64,000 bases of DNA, taken from positions 248,001 through 312,000 of the forward strand of contig NZ_RAPE01000001.1 of NCBI RefSeq assembly GCF_003651245.1. Reading direction: 5' to 3'. Source of the DNA: Roseovarius spongiae. Its GTDB lineage: Bacteria > Pseudomonadota > Alphaproteobacteria > Rhodobacterales > Rhodobacteraceae. The notes beneath the pieces are model-generated. The model was not told the origin of the DNA, did no database searches, and worked only from the letters and a program-made list of their open reading frames with translations. Of this stretch, positions 37,035-44,492 are shown one piece after another. The first letter of the stretch is position 1. Each line of letters opens with the position of its first letter. A program made the position numbers and the translations under genes.

Positions 37035-39074
37035 CTAGGACGCCCCGTGCAGAACGTCCAGAAAGGCCGCGCCGAAGCGTTCCGCGCGCCTGTCGCCGAG
37101 GATGTGAGACATCTGGACCGCGTCGCGGGGGCGCGTCTCGGCCACGCGGGTGATGAGCGAGGTCGAGCAGCTGAGCGGCTTCTCGGTGCCGTCCGTCCCG
37201 CGCGCCAGTTCCGCGTGCACCTCGGCCAGCGCGTCGAACAACGTCCCGGACTCGCGCCCGGCAAGCCTGCGCCGCGAGGGGTGCATACGCGCCGCCTCGC
37301 CGTTGATGACGGCGAGGAAGGCGTCGCCGTATTGTTCGAGCTTCTTCGCGCCGACGCCACCGATGCGCGCCATCTCATCAAGCGTCGCGGGCCGGGCTTC
37401 GGCCATCTCGATCAGGGTGCGGTCATTGAACACGACATAGGCGGGCACGCGCGCGGCCTCGGCAAAGGCGCGTCGACGCGCCTTGAGCGCCGAGAGCAGC
37501 GGTTCGTCCTCTTCCGACACCAGCGTTTTGACCGCCGGGCGGCGGTCCTTTACGGCCAGCGTGTCGCGGCGCAGCGTGATCTGCGCCTTGCCCTTGAGGA
37601 TCGGCACGGCGGGATCGGTCATGCGCAGCGCGCCGTGGCGGTCCGGATCGGGGCGGATCAGGTCATGGCCCATCATCTGGCGGAAGATGCCCTGCCACAT
37701 GGGCCGCGCGATGTCGCGCCCGACGCCGAAGGTGGGCAGCCCGTCATGGCCGCGCGCGCGCACCTTTTCCGTGACCTTGCCGGTCAGGATGTCGATCAGG
37801 TGCCCCGCGCCGAACCACTCATCGGTGCGCAGGATCGCCGAGAGCGCCTTCTGCACCGCCTCGGTCCCGTCGAAGGTGGCGGGGGGCGCGTCGCAAAGAT
37901 CGCAATTGCCGCAAGGCTGGGCCTCCTCGCCGAAGTAGCGCAGCAATTGCACGCGCCGGCATTCCAGCGCCTCGGCCAGCCCGAGCAGCGCATTGAGCCG
38001 CGCGTGATCGGCGGCGCGGCGCTCGGGGGGCGCGAGGCCCTCGTCGATCTGTGCGCGGCGCAGGCGGATGTCGTCGGGGCCGAACAGCGTCAGCGTTTCC
38101 GCCGGCGCTCCGTCGCGGCCCGCGCGGCCGATTTCCTGGTAGTAGGCTTCGATCGATTTCGGCAAGTCAGCATGCGCGACCCAGCGGATATCGGGCTTGT
38201 CCACGCCCATGCCGAAGGCGACGGTGGCGACCACGATCAACCCGTCCTCGGTGTTGAAGCGTTGCTCCACCGCACGGCGCGCATCCGCCTCCATCCCGCC
38301 GTGATAGGCGATCGCGGAATGCCCGGCCTCGCGCAGCGCCTGCGCGAGCGATTCGGTGCGCGCGCGGGTGCCGCAATAGACGATTCCGGGCTGCCCCTTG
38401 CGCGCCGCGGCGAAGGTGGTGATCTGCTTGCGCGGTCCGTCCTTGGCCTGGAAGGCGAGGTGGATGTTGGGCCGATCAAAGCCGTGCAGGAAGGTGTCGG
38501 GCGCGCGCCCGTCAAACAGTTTCTCGACGATCTCGGCCTGCGTTTCCGCGTCCGCCGTGGCGGTGAACGCGGCGAGCGGCACGTCGAGCGCGCGGCGCAA
38601 TTCACCGATGCGCAGGTAATCGGGGCGGAAGTCGTGACCCCACTGGCTGACGCAGTGGGCCTCGTCCACGGCGATCATGCTGACATTGATGCGCCGCAAC
38701 ATGCCCATCGCCGACCCCGCGGCGAGCCGTTCGGGCGCTATGTAGAGCAGCTTCAGCCGCCCCTCGTCCAGCGCGCGCCAGACCGCTGCGGTCTCGTCCT
38801 CGGTGTTGCCCGAGGTGAGCGCTCCCGCCTCGACCCCCGCTGCGCGCAATGCCCGGACCTGGTCGCGCATCAGCGCGATCAGCGGCGAAATCACCACCGT
38901 CACGCCATCGCGCATCAGCGCGGGCAGCTGAAAGCAGAGCGACTTGCCCCCGCCGGTGGGCATGATGGCCAGCACGTCGCGCCCGCCCGCAACCGCATTG
39001 ACGATGTCCTCCTGTCCGGGACGAAAGGCGTCGAATCCGAATATGTCGCGCAAGAGCGTGGCGGCGGCTGGCAT
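37035..39074 (-). CDS. recQ: ATP-dependent DNA helicase RecQ
   Basis: 3'-5' superfamily 2 helicase in recombination and replication-fork repair, 679 residues. Motifs: Walker A PTGGGKSLCFQ, DEAH box VDEAHCVSQWGHDFRP, motif VI near QEIGRAGRDG, a zinc-binding RQC segment (CRRVQLLRYFGEEAQPCGN and CDLC) and a C-terminal HRDC domain near 520-590. Length is slightly longer than E. coli RecQ because of an extra C-terminal stretch. It is transcribed toward yaaA and lies downstream of the brnTA pair. Confidence 0.97.
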   Translation of the reverse strand: MPAAATLLRDIFGFDAFRPGQEDIVNAVAGGRDVLAIMPTGGGKSLCFQLPALMRDGVTVVISPLIALMRDQVRALRAAGVEAGALTSGNTEDETAAVWRALDEGRLKLLYIAPERLAAGSAMGMLRRINVSMIAVDEAHCVSQWGHDFRPDYLRIGELRRALDVPLAAFTATADAETQAEIVEKLFDGRAPDTFLHGFDRPNIHLAFQAKDGPRKQITTFAAARKGQPGIVYCGTRARTESLAQALREAGHSAIAYHGGMEADARRAVEQRFNTEDGLIVVATVAFGMGVDKPDIRWVAHADLPKSIEAYYQEIGRAGRDGAPAETLTLFGPDDIRLRRAQIDEGLAPPERRAADHARLNALLGLAEALECRRVQLLRYFGEEAQPCGNCDLCDAPPATFDGTEAVQKALSAILRTDEWFGAGHLIDILTGKVTEKVRARGHDGLPTFGVGRDIARPMWQGIFRQMMGHDLIRPDPDRHGALRMTDPAVPILKGKAQITLRRDTLAVKDRRPAVKTLVSEEDEPLLSALKARRRAFAEAARVPAYVVFNDRTLIEMAEARPATLDEMARIGGVGAKKLEQYGDAFLAVINGEAARMHPSRRRLAGRESGTLFDALAEVHAELARGTDGTEKPLSCSTSLITRVAETRPRDAVQMSHILGDRRAERFGAAFLDVLHGAS

Positions 39075-39120
39075 GGAAAAGCCCTGTATCTGGTGTTCTG
39101 TTTTCTGCTCGCCCCAAGGA

Positions 39121-39372
39121 CTAGCCCAGACCGGCGGCCTTGCGCAACGCCTCGTTCATGCGGCTCTGCCAGCCGGGGCCGTCCGCCTTGAACCGTTCGA
39201 TCACGTCCGCGTCGAGCCGGATGGTCGTGGAGACCTTGGGGTTGGCGGATTTCGGGCGGCCGCGCTGCACCGGCGCGGCCTCGATCACGGCGGCCCATTC
39301 GTCGGTGGAGAGATCGGGAATCTCATCCGGATCCACCCAATCGGTTGCGGTATCTTCTTTCTTCACGCGCAT
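39121..39372 (-). CDS. brnA: BrnA family antitoxin
   Basis: The 83-residue protein has the BrnA pattern: an acidic N-terminus (WVDPDEIPDLSTDEWAA), then GRPKSANPKVSTTIRLDADV and a ribbon-helix-helix-like DNA-binding end (GWQSRMNEALRKAAGL). BrnA binds and neutralises the RNase toxin BrnT and represses the shared promoter. It overlaps the brnT 3' end by 50 bases, a normal arrangement. Here the toxin gene is frameshifted, so the antitoxin may be an orphan. Confidence 0.9.
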   Translation of the reverse strand: MRVKKEDTATDWVDPDEIPDLSTDEWAAVIEAAPVQRGRPKSANPKVSTTIRLDADVIERFKADGPGWQSRMNEALRKAAGLG

Positions 39373-39603
39373 TGGCTTTCCTCAGGCTGATGATGCGCCG
39401 CGCATCGCCGCGATATGTCCAGGCGAGAACGACCATCCGTCCGTCCAGAAACCCGAAGGTCAGGTATCGGTCTTCGCCGTAGTCGTAACGGATGTCGGGA
39501 AATGTAAGGCAAGTCCCGACAAAGACGGCGTAGGCGTGGGCCATGTCGAGCCCACGGGCAGCATAAGTCGCGTCACGCTTGCCGCATCATGCTCGATCTT
39601 CAT
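39323..39603 (-). pseudogene. brnT: BrnT family RNase toxin, 5' frameshift
   Basis: From ATG 39603 the first frame reads MKIEHDAA, a proper BrnT start. One base is then missing, and the next frame continues KRDATYAARGLDMAHAYAVF and runs on normally (DYGEDRYLTFGFLDGRMVV, RGDARRIISLRKANAREERR) to the stop at 39323. The distance from ATG 39603 to the in-frame Met at 39544 is 59 bases where 60 would keep the frame. The second frame has a stop just upstream of the break, so full-length toxin cannot be made unless the base is a sequencing error. An internal start at 39544 would give a 73-residue protein lacking the first strand and helix. Confidence 0.85.
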
Positions 39604-39680
39604 TTACGTTACTACAATAAATGGGCGTTGCACCCACTATCGGCAAGCGTATTCAAGAATGGATGAAGTTCGGCCGTCGC

Positions 39681-39968
39681 TCAGTAGAACGCGGCCGCGT
39701 TGTTCGTGAGAATGATGCGCAGCGCGTAGACTGCGACCAGCGCCACCAGCGGCGCGAGGTCGATGCCCGACATCGGCGGCAGGATGCGGCGGATCGGGGT
39801 GTAGATCGGTTCGAGCAGACGGTCGAGGCCGCTCCAGATCTGGGCGACGAGCGGCTGGCGCAGGTTCAGCACCTGGAAGTTGATCAGCCACGACATGATG
39901 ACATGCGCGATGATGACGAACCAGACGATATCGAGGATCAGCATGATGATCTGGAAAAGCGATGTCAT
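39681..39968 (-). CDS. YggT family membrane protein
   Basis: A 95-residue protein with two hydrophobic segments (about 5-30 and 70-90) and the YggT motif YTPIRRILPPMSGIDLAPLV. YggT proteins are conserved small membrane proteins linked to osmotic or cell-shape functions, without a firm role. Start MTSLFQ at 39968 is chosen because the hydrophobic helix then starts at once; the longer reading adds an implausible polar tail. Confidence 0.9.
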   Translation of the reverse strand: MTSLFQIIMLILDIVWFVIIAHVIMSWLINFQVLNLRQPLVAQIWSGLDRLLEPIYTPIRRILPPMSGIDLAPLVALVAVYALRIILTNNAAAFY

Positions 39969-40096
39969 GAGCGCGCCCTGTTCTGCAAATTCGCCCCCGT
40001 AGGTAGGCGTCGGCGCGTCAAAGCGCAAGACTTACGCCAAGTGACGGTTGACGCCCGCGCCCGGCCATATGACATGGACCGCAAAGGAGCCCGCCC

Positions 40097-40660
40097 ATGT
40101 ATCCCGCGATCCGAATGCTCTGGCAGTTGTGGAAACACCGCAACGACCCGGCGTTGCCGGTTACCGGCACGCATGTGTCGCGGCACTACTGCCTGCCCTG
40201 GGATATCGATCTGTGGATGGAGCTGAACAACGGGCGCACGCTCACGCTCTATGATCTCGGGCGGATCCCGCTGGCGCGGCGCGCGGGGCTGATCCGGGTG
40301 CTGCGGGCGCGCAAATGGGGACTCACGATGGCCGGCGCGTCGGTGCGCTATCGCCGCCGCGTGCGCCCCTTCGAGGCGGTGGAGATGCGTAGCCGCATGG
40401 TGAGCTGGGACGAACGGTTCGTCTATATCGAACAGTCGATGTGGAAGGCGGACGGCGGTTGCGCCAATCACATCGTCTATCGCGGCGCCGTCACCGGCAA
40501 GAGCGGCATCGTGCCGCCCGCCGAGGTGCTGGAGGCGATGGGGCGCGCCAATGCGCCACCTCCCATGCCGGAATGGATCGCCGCCTGGATCGCGGCCGAC
40601 GCCGTGCGACCCTGGCCGCCGATGCAGGACGCCACAGAGGGCGAAACCCCGCAGGAATGA
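40097..40660 (+). CDS. acyl-CoA thioesterase, hotdog fold
   Basis: The 187-residue protein has the 4HBT-2/thioesterase pattern, with LPWDIDLWMELNNGRTLTLYDLG at its core and RRRVRPFEAVEMRSRMVSWDERFVYIEQSMW in the hotdog sheet. Such proteins hydrolyse acyl-CoA. A catalytic Asp and Asn in the DIDLWMELNNGR stretch fit the family. AAAGGAG precedes the ATG. The next gene, a transporter, begins 57 bases on. The acyl chain preference is unknown. Confidence 0.85.
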   Translation: MYPAIRMLWQLWKHRNDPALPVTGTHVSRHYCLPWDIDLWMELNNGRTLTLYDLGRIPLARRAGLIRVLRARKWGLTMAGASVRYRRRVRPFEAVEMRSRMVSWDERFVYIEQSMWKADGGCANHIVYRGAVTGKSGIVPPAEVLEAMGRANAPPPMPEWIAAWIAADAVRPWPPMQDATEGETPQE

Positions 40661-40717
40661 CTTGCCCCGAACGCGCGCCCGCTGTCATATCGGCGCGGGA
40701 AAGACTTGGGGTTGTTC

Positions 40718-42055
40718 ATGAAATCGGCATCGCATCGCAAGCGTATCTGGGGATGGTTCTTTTTCGACTGGGCAAGCCAGCCCTACAACACGTTGCTCAT
40801 CACCTTCATCTTCGCCCCCTACGTGAAGGAATTGATAGGCGACGGGGCCGCGGCGCAGACGGCCTGGGGGTTCGGGATCGGCGCGGCGGGGCTGATCGTC
40901 GCGCTGCTGGCGCCGGTGCTGGGGGCGATGGCGGATCATTCGGGCAACCGGATGGAATGGATCAAGCTGTTTTCGGCGATGTATGTGATCGGCGCCTTCG
41001 GCCTCTGGTGGGCCGCGCCCCATGATTTCAACCTGACGCTCATCCTGATCCTGTTCGCCCTCGGAATGATCGGGATGGAGTTCGCGACGATCTTCACCAA
41101 TTCCATGCTGCCCGACCTGGGTGACAAGCAGGAGATCGGCCGCATCTCCGGCAATGGCTGGGCGTTCGGTTATGTCGGCGGACTGTCGGCGCTGATCATC
41201 ATGCTGCTCTTCTTCGCCGAGAGCGGCGACACCGGCAGGACGCTGATCGGGCTCGACCCGCTTTTCGGGCTCGACCCCGTGAAGCGCGAAGGCACGCGGT
41301 TCGTCGGGCCGCTGACCGGGTTCTGGTACTTGCTGTTCATGGCGCCGTTCTTCCTCTGGGTGCGCGACCCGCAGCCCCGGACGGTCGAGAAGGGCGTCGT
41401 GGGCGAGGCGTTGCGCAGCGTCGCGGCGACGATCCTGCGCCTGCCGCGCACGCCGTCGCTCTTCGCCTTCCTCGGGAGCTCGATGCTCTATCGGGATGCA
41501 TTGAACGGCATGTATTTCTTCGGAGGGATCTACGCGGCGGGGGTGCTTGACTGGAACGTGGTCGATACCGGCACGTTCGGCATCATCGCAATCATCGCGG
41601 GCGCGATCTTTGCCTGGCTGGGCGGGCGCGCGGATCAGCGGTTCGGACCGAAGCCGGTGATCATGGTCTGCATCATCGTGCTGGGCTTCGTCGCCGTATC
41701 CATCGTCTACGTGTCGCGCGAGAGCGTCTATGGCGTCGCCGTGCCCGCGCGTTCGACGTTGCCGGACATGATCTTCTACGCATTCGGCGCGCTGATCGGG
41801 GCGGCGGGCGGCGTGATCCAGTCGGCCAGCCGCACGATGATGGTGCGCCAGGCGCGGCCCGGGCACATGGCCGAGGGGTTCGGCCTCTATGGCCTTGCCG
41901 GCAAGGCGACGAGCTTCGTCGCGCCGATCGCCGTCGGTCTCGCCACGGCGGCGAGCGGCAGCCAGCAGATCGGCGTGACGCCGCTGATCGGGCTTTTCAC
42001 GGTGGGGTTCGTGTTGTTACTGTTCGTCAAACCGAACGGGGACGCCGCGCCATGA
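40718..42055 (+). CDS. MFS transporter, UMF1/Atg22-like family
   Basis: Integral membrane protein of 445 residues with about 12 helices. The start WGWFFFDWASQPYNTLLITF is the signature of the UMF1 family, which includes the yeast vacuolar effluxer Atg22. The MFS motif appears as GAMADHSGNRMEW and again as GGRADQRFGPKPV. ATG 40718 is preferred over TTG 40706. It overlaps the mepA start by four bases (ATGA), so the two are coupled, which may hint at a role in peptide or cell-wall fragment transport. Confidence 0.92.
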   Translation: MKSASHRKRIWGWFFFDWASQPYNTLLITFIFAPYVKELIGDGAAAQTAWGFGIGAAGLIVALLAPVLGAMADHSGNRMEWIKLFSAMYVIGAFGLWWAAPHDFNLTLILILFALGMIGMEFATIFTNSMLPDLGDKQEIGRISGNGWAFGYVGGLSALIIMLLFFAESGDTGRTLIGLDPLFGLDPVKREGTRFVGPLTGFWYLLFMAPFFLWVRDPQPRTVEKGVVGEALRSVAATILRLPRTPSLFAFLGSSMLYRDALNGMYFFGGIYAAGVLDWNVVDTGTFGIIAIIAGAIFAWLGGRADQRFGPKPVIMVCIIVLGFVAVSIVYVSRESVYGVAVPARSTLPDMIFYAFGALIGAAGGVIQSASRTMMVRQARPGHMAEGFGLYGLAGKATSFVAPIAVGLATAASGSQQIGVTPLIGLFTVGFVLLLFVKPNGDAAP

Positions 42056-42942
42056 TGAACCCTTTGAAAGCCCTTCTGATCGCCGCCGGGCTGTGCGGTC
42101 TCACCCTGCCGGCGGCGGCGGAGATTCCCGCCTCGATGAAGAATGTCGAGGCCAAGCAGCTCTTCGGCAAGCAGCGCGCAGGTTCGGCGCACAAGCCCGC
42201 GCCCTTTGGCAGCTACGCGAAGGGCTGTCTCGCCGGTGGTCTGCAACTGCCCGGGACGGGTCCGACATGGCAGGCGATGCGCCTGAGCCGCAACCGCAAC
42301 TGGGGCCATCCCGAAACCATCGATTTCGTCCAGAAACTCTCGGCCTTCGCGGCGCGGCAGCCGGGCTGGGCCGGGCTTTACATCGGGGATATCAGCCAGC
42401 CGCGCGGCGGGCCGATGCTGACCGGGCATCGCTCGCACCAGCTCGGGCTCGATGCGGATATCTGGCTGATGCCGCCCAAGCGGCTCAACCTCAGCCGCGC
42501 CGAGCGCGAGAATCTCTCGGCGATTTCCTACCGCCGCGCCAAGGGGGCGTTCGTCAATTCGCGCTGGACGCGCCAGCATCATGAGGTGATCAAGGCGGCG
42601 GCGAAGGACCCGCGCACCGCGCGCATCTTCATCTTTCCCGGCGCCAAGGTAAAGATGTGCAACGACGAGAAGGGCGACCGCGCCTGGCTGCGCAAGATCC
42701 GCCCCTGGTGGGGGCATCACTACCATTTTCACGTGCGCCTCGCCTGTCCGCGCGGCGCGCGCGGCTGCGTCGACCAGAACCCGCCGCCGCCGGGGGATGG
42801 CTGCGCCGCGGCGCAGAAATGGGTGAACGACATCCTGAACCCGCCGCCGCCCGACCCGAACGCGCCGCCACCCAAGAAACGGCGCGAACTGACGATGCGC
42901 GACCTGCCGTCGCAATGCGTGACCGTCCTGCAATCGCGTTGA
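42052..42942 (+). CDS. mepA: penicillin-insensitive murein endopeptidase
   Basis: Periplasmic LAS-family zinc peptidase that cuts D-Ala-meso-DAP cross-links, 296 residues. Signal peptide 1-23 (LKALLIAAGLCGLTLPAAAE). Zinc and catalytic residues: TGHRSHQLGLDADIW near 125-138 and WGHHYHFHVRL near 223-233. The C-terminus carries two proline-rich blocks (NPPPPGDG, NPPPPDPNAPPP), likely flexible. It is translationally coupled to the upstream transporter. Confidence 0.95.
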   Translation: MMNPLKALLIAAGLCGLTLPAAAEIPASMKNVEAKQLFGKQRAGSAHKPAPFGSYAKGCLAGGLQLPGTGPTWQAMRLSRNRNWGHPETIDFVQKLSAFAARQPGWAGLYIGDISQPRGGPMLTGHRSHQLGLDADIWLMPPKRLNLSRAERENLSAISYRRAKGAFVNSRWTRQHHEVIKAAAKDPRTARIFIFPGAKVKMCNDEKGDRAWLRKIRPWWGHHYHFHVRLACPRGARGCVDQNPPPPGDGCAAAQKWVNDILNPPPPDPNAPPPKKRRELTMRDLPSQCVTVLQSR

Positions 42943-42960
42943 GCGCGCGCCAATAAAGAG

Positions 42961-42998
42961 TCTTCTTGCCTACGGCGAGGATATTTCGGGCAAGAAGA
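42961..42998 (+). repeat. dispersed intergenic repeat, copy B, with long hairpin
   Basis: TCTTCTTGCC (42961-42970) and GGCAAGAAGA (42989-42998) are a perfect 10-bp inverted repeat with an 18-base loop. Inside lies the core at 42968-42990 shared with 26371-26393. It begins 19 bases after the mepA stop and may act as a transcript end or RNA-stability element. A looser match, ending TTTCTACCAAGAGAAAA, precedes queG near 63505-63527. Confidence 0.55.
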
Positions 42999-43101
42999 AC
43001 GGATGCCGAGCGGTTGACCGGTGGCGGGGCGGGGTGTATCGGGCGTCGTCCCCGGTGATCAGGGGCCAAGTTTCCGCAACCTTGTGCAAAACGGACCCAT
43101 C

Positions 43102-43728
43102 ATGAAACATCTGACCGGCATCTTGGTCATGGCCGCGATCGTCGTGGCCTCGAACATCCTCGTGCAGTTCCTGCTGCTGGACGGCATCCTGACCTGGGGG
43201 GCGTTCAGCTATCCGCTGGCCTTTCTCGTCACCGACCTGATGAACCGCATCTATGGCCCCGCCGCCGCGCGGCGCGTGGTGCTGGCGGGTTTCGTCGTGG
43301 GGATCGTCTGCAGCCTCATCGGGTCGCAGATCATGCTGAAATTCGGCCCCGCCGTGCCGCTGCGGGTCGCGGTCGCCTCGGCGACCGCGTTCCTGGTGGC
43401 GCAATTGCTGGACGTGGCGATCTTCGACCGGCTGCGCGGCGGCGCGTGGTGGCGCGCGCCGCTGGTCTCGACGCTGATCGGGTCGGTGGTGGATACGGCG
43501 CTTTTCTTCACCATCGCCTTCTCGGCCTCGATCACGGTTTTCGGCGCGGGCGCGGACGCCGCGATCAACTGGGCGTGGGAGGGCGCTCCGTTCATGTTGC
43601 TTGGCCCGGTGGCACCGCTCTGGGTGACGCTGGCGGTGGCCGACTGGACGGTGAAACTGGCCGTGGCGTTGGTCGCACTGATTCCCTTTCGCCTCATCTC
43701 GGCGAAATATTCGCGGCCCATGCCCTGA
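43102..43728 (+). CDS. yhhQ: queuosine precursor transporter (YhhQ/VUT family)
   Basis: Inner-membrane importer of preQ0/preQ1, 208 residues with about six helices. The motif SYPLAFLVTDLMNRIYGPAAAR is diagnostic of the family. Start MKHLTG at 43102 begins close to the first helix; the longer in-frame reading is unsupported. Its presence fits a queG gene at the right end of the window. I see no preQ1 riboswitch in the 159 bases upstream. Confidence 0.9.
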   Translation: MKHLTGILVMAAIVVASNILVQFLLLDGILTWGAFSYPLAFLVTDLMNRIYGPAAARRVVLAGFVVGIVCSLIGSQIMLKFGPAVPLRVAVASATAFLVAQLLDVAIFDRLRGGAWWRAPLVSTLIGSVVDTALFFTIAFSASITVFGAGADAAINWAWEGAPFMLLGPVAPLWVTLAVADWTVKLAVALVALIPFRLISAKYSRPMP

Positions 43729-43734
43729 ATTCTT

Positions 43735-43763
43735 TTGACAAATGCGAAATCCGTGGCAGGCTG
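43735..43763 (+). promoter_or_regulatory. promoter of the arfB leader RNA
   Basis: A consensus -35 hexamer TTGACA (43735-43740) starts six bases after the yhhQ stop. At 16-18 bases spacing the -10 region reads around CAGGCTGT, poor by E. coli standards but acceptable in alphaproteobacteria, where -10 elements are relaxed. Transcription would begin near 43770. Confidence 0.6.
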
Positions 43764-43797
43764 TTCACAGGTTCAACGAGCGAAAGGAGGTGGTCCA

Positions 43798-43854
43798 GTG
43801 TCTATAGAGGTATTGGAGCGAGGTGTCGGAACAGTGCGGGAGGCGCGGGTCTAG
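43798..43854 (+). CDS. 18-codon leader ORF with near-perfect ribosome site
   Basis: GTG at 43798 opens a reading frame for MSIEVLERGVGTVREARV, ending TAG at 43852-43854. The stretch 43783-43798 (AAAGGAGGTGGTCCAG) is complementary to the 16S rRNA 3' end at all but one position, where a G-U pair forms. This is far stronger than needed for initiation and leaves very little space before the GTG, so it may hold ribosomes as much as start translation. The ORF lies inside the structured leader. It is probably a regulatory leader peptide. Confidence 0.45.
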   Translation: MSIEVLERGVGTVREARV

Positions 43855-43922
43855 GGCAGCCCCTGGACGTGTAACCACCCGGATTGGTGCGCCTAACCGG
43901 CCCACCTCCGAGAGACTTCTAG

Positions 43923-43952
43923 AGGGCCGTTCCCGCCAGGGGCGGCCCTTTT
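43923..43952 (+). terminator. intrinsic terminator before arfB
   Basis: AGGGCCG (43923-43929) pairs with CGGCCCT (43943-43949), extended inward by CCC/GGG pairs, and ends in TTTT. It lies 31 bases upstream of arfB, so transcripts must read through it unless arfB has its own promoter. Confidence 0.85.
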
Positions 43953-43982
43953 GATTTGCGCGCAAGGCATTAGGTTGGGGCG

Positions 43983-44408
43983 ATGCTGAGGATCGACGAC
44001 GCCATCGCCATCGAGGATTGGGAACTGACCGAGCAGTTCGTGCGCGCCAGCGGGCCGGGCGGGCAGAACGTGAACAAGGTGGCGAGCGCGGTCGAGTTGC
44101 GCTTCGAAGCGGAACGCTCGCCCAACCTGCCCGATGCGGTCAAGCGGCGGCTGAAGCGGCTTGCCGGACGGCGCTGGACGAAGGACGGCGCGGTGGTGAT
44201 CCAGTGCGACGAGACCCGCCACCAGGCGCGCAACCGCGAAATCGCGCGCGCCCGGCTGGCCGAACTGGTCCGCGCGGCGGCGACCAAACCGAAACGGCGC
44301 ATCCCGACGCGTCCGACGCTCGGGTCGAAGAAGCGGCGGCTCAAGGCCAAGAAGGCGCGCGGCGAGGTCAAGGCGCTGCGCGGCAACGTATCGCCCGGCG
44401 AGGAATGA
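43983..44408 (+). CDS. arfB: alternative ribosome-rescue factor ArfB
   Basis: Codon-independent peptidyl-tRNA hydrolase that frees ribosomes stalled on non-stop mRNA, 141 residues. The release-factor GGQ motif is in SGPGGQNVNK near 24-33. The C-terminus is the expected basic tail (TLGSKKRRLKAKKARGEVK) that enters the empty mRNA channel. There is no codon-recognition domain, as for the family. It sits directly behind the leader RNA and terminator, suggesting regulation by ribosome status. Confidence 0.95.
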   Translation: MLRIDDAIAIEDWELTEQFVRASGPGGQNVNKVASAVELRFEAERSPNLPDAVKRRLKRLAGRRWTKDGAVVIQCDETRHQARNREIARARLAELVRAAATKPKRRIPTRPTLGSKKRRLKAKKARGEVKALRGNVSPGEE

Positions 44409-44492
44409 CATGCGCCGGGACGCCGACAATCTGGTGGCCTCGCGCGCCGATCCTATGTAGAGCAAGGACGCAACAGGTGCGAAGGACAGGTT

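Larger units (their letters stand above)
43770..43952 (+). ncRNA. structured attenuator-like leader RNA upstream of arfB
   Basis: The leader of about 180 bases offers competing folds. GGAGGTGG (43786-43793) can pair perfectly with CCACCTCC (43902-43909), hiding its own ribosome site. CGGCCC (43898-43903), next to that anti-site, can pair with GGGCCG (43924-43929), the left arm of the terminator, and so act as antiterminator. GTCTAGGG (43849-43856) pairs with CCCTGGAC (43861-43868) around CAGC and contains the stop of an 18-codon ORF. Inference: when ribosomes hold GGAGGTGG, the antiterminator can form and arfB is transcribed; when they do not, the terminator forms. The boundaries are approximate. 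I cannot name an RNA family. Confidence 0.55.

Noticed and set aside
36330..39191. 953-codon open frame antisense to yaaA and recQ
   Set aside because: It spans two well-supported genes in antisense and has no domain resemblance.
39604..39680. tRNA gene between brnT and yggT
   Set aside because: No cloverleaf or TPsiC-like arm can be drawn. No tRNA was recognised anywhere in the window.
42943..43101. preQ1 riboswitch upstream of yhhQ
   Set aside because: I looked for preQ1-I and preQ1-II consensus elements and saw none.
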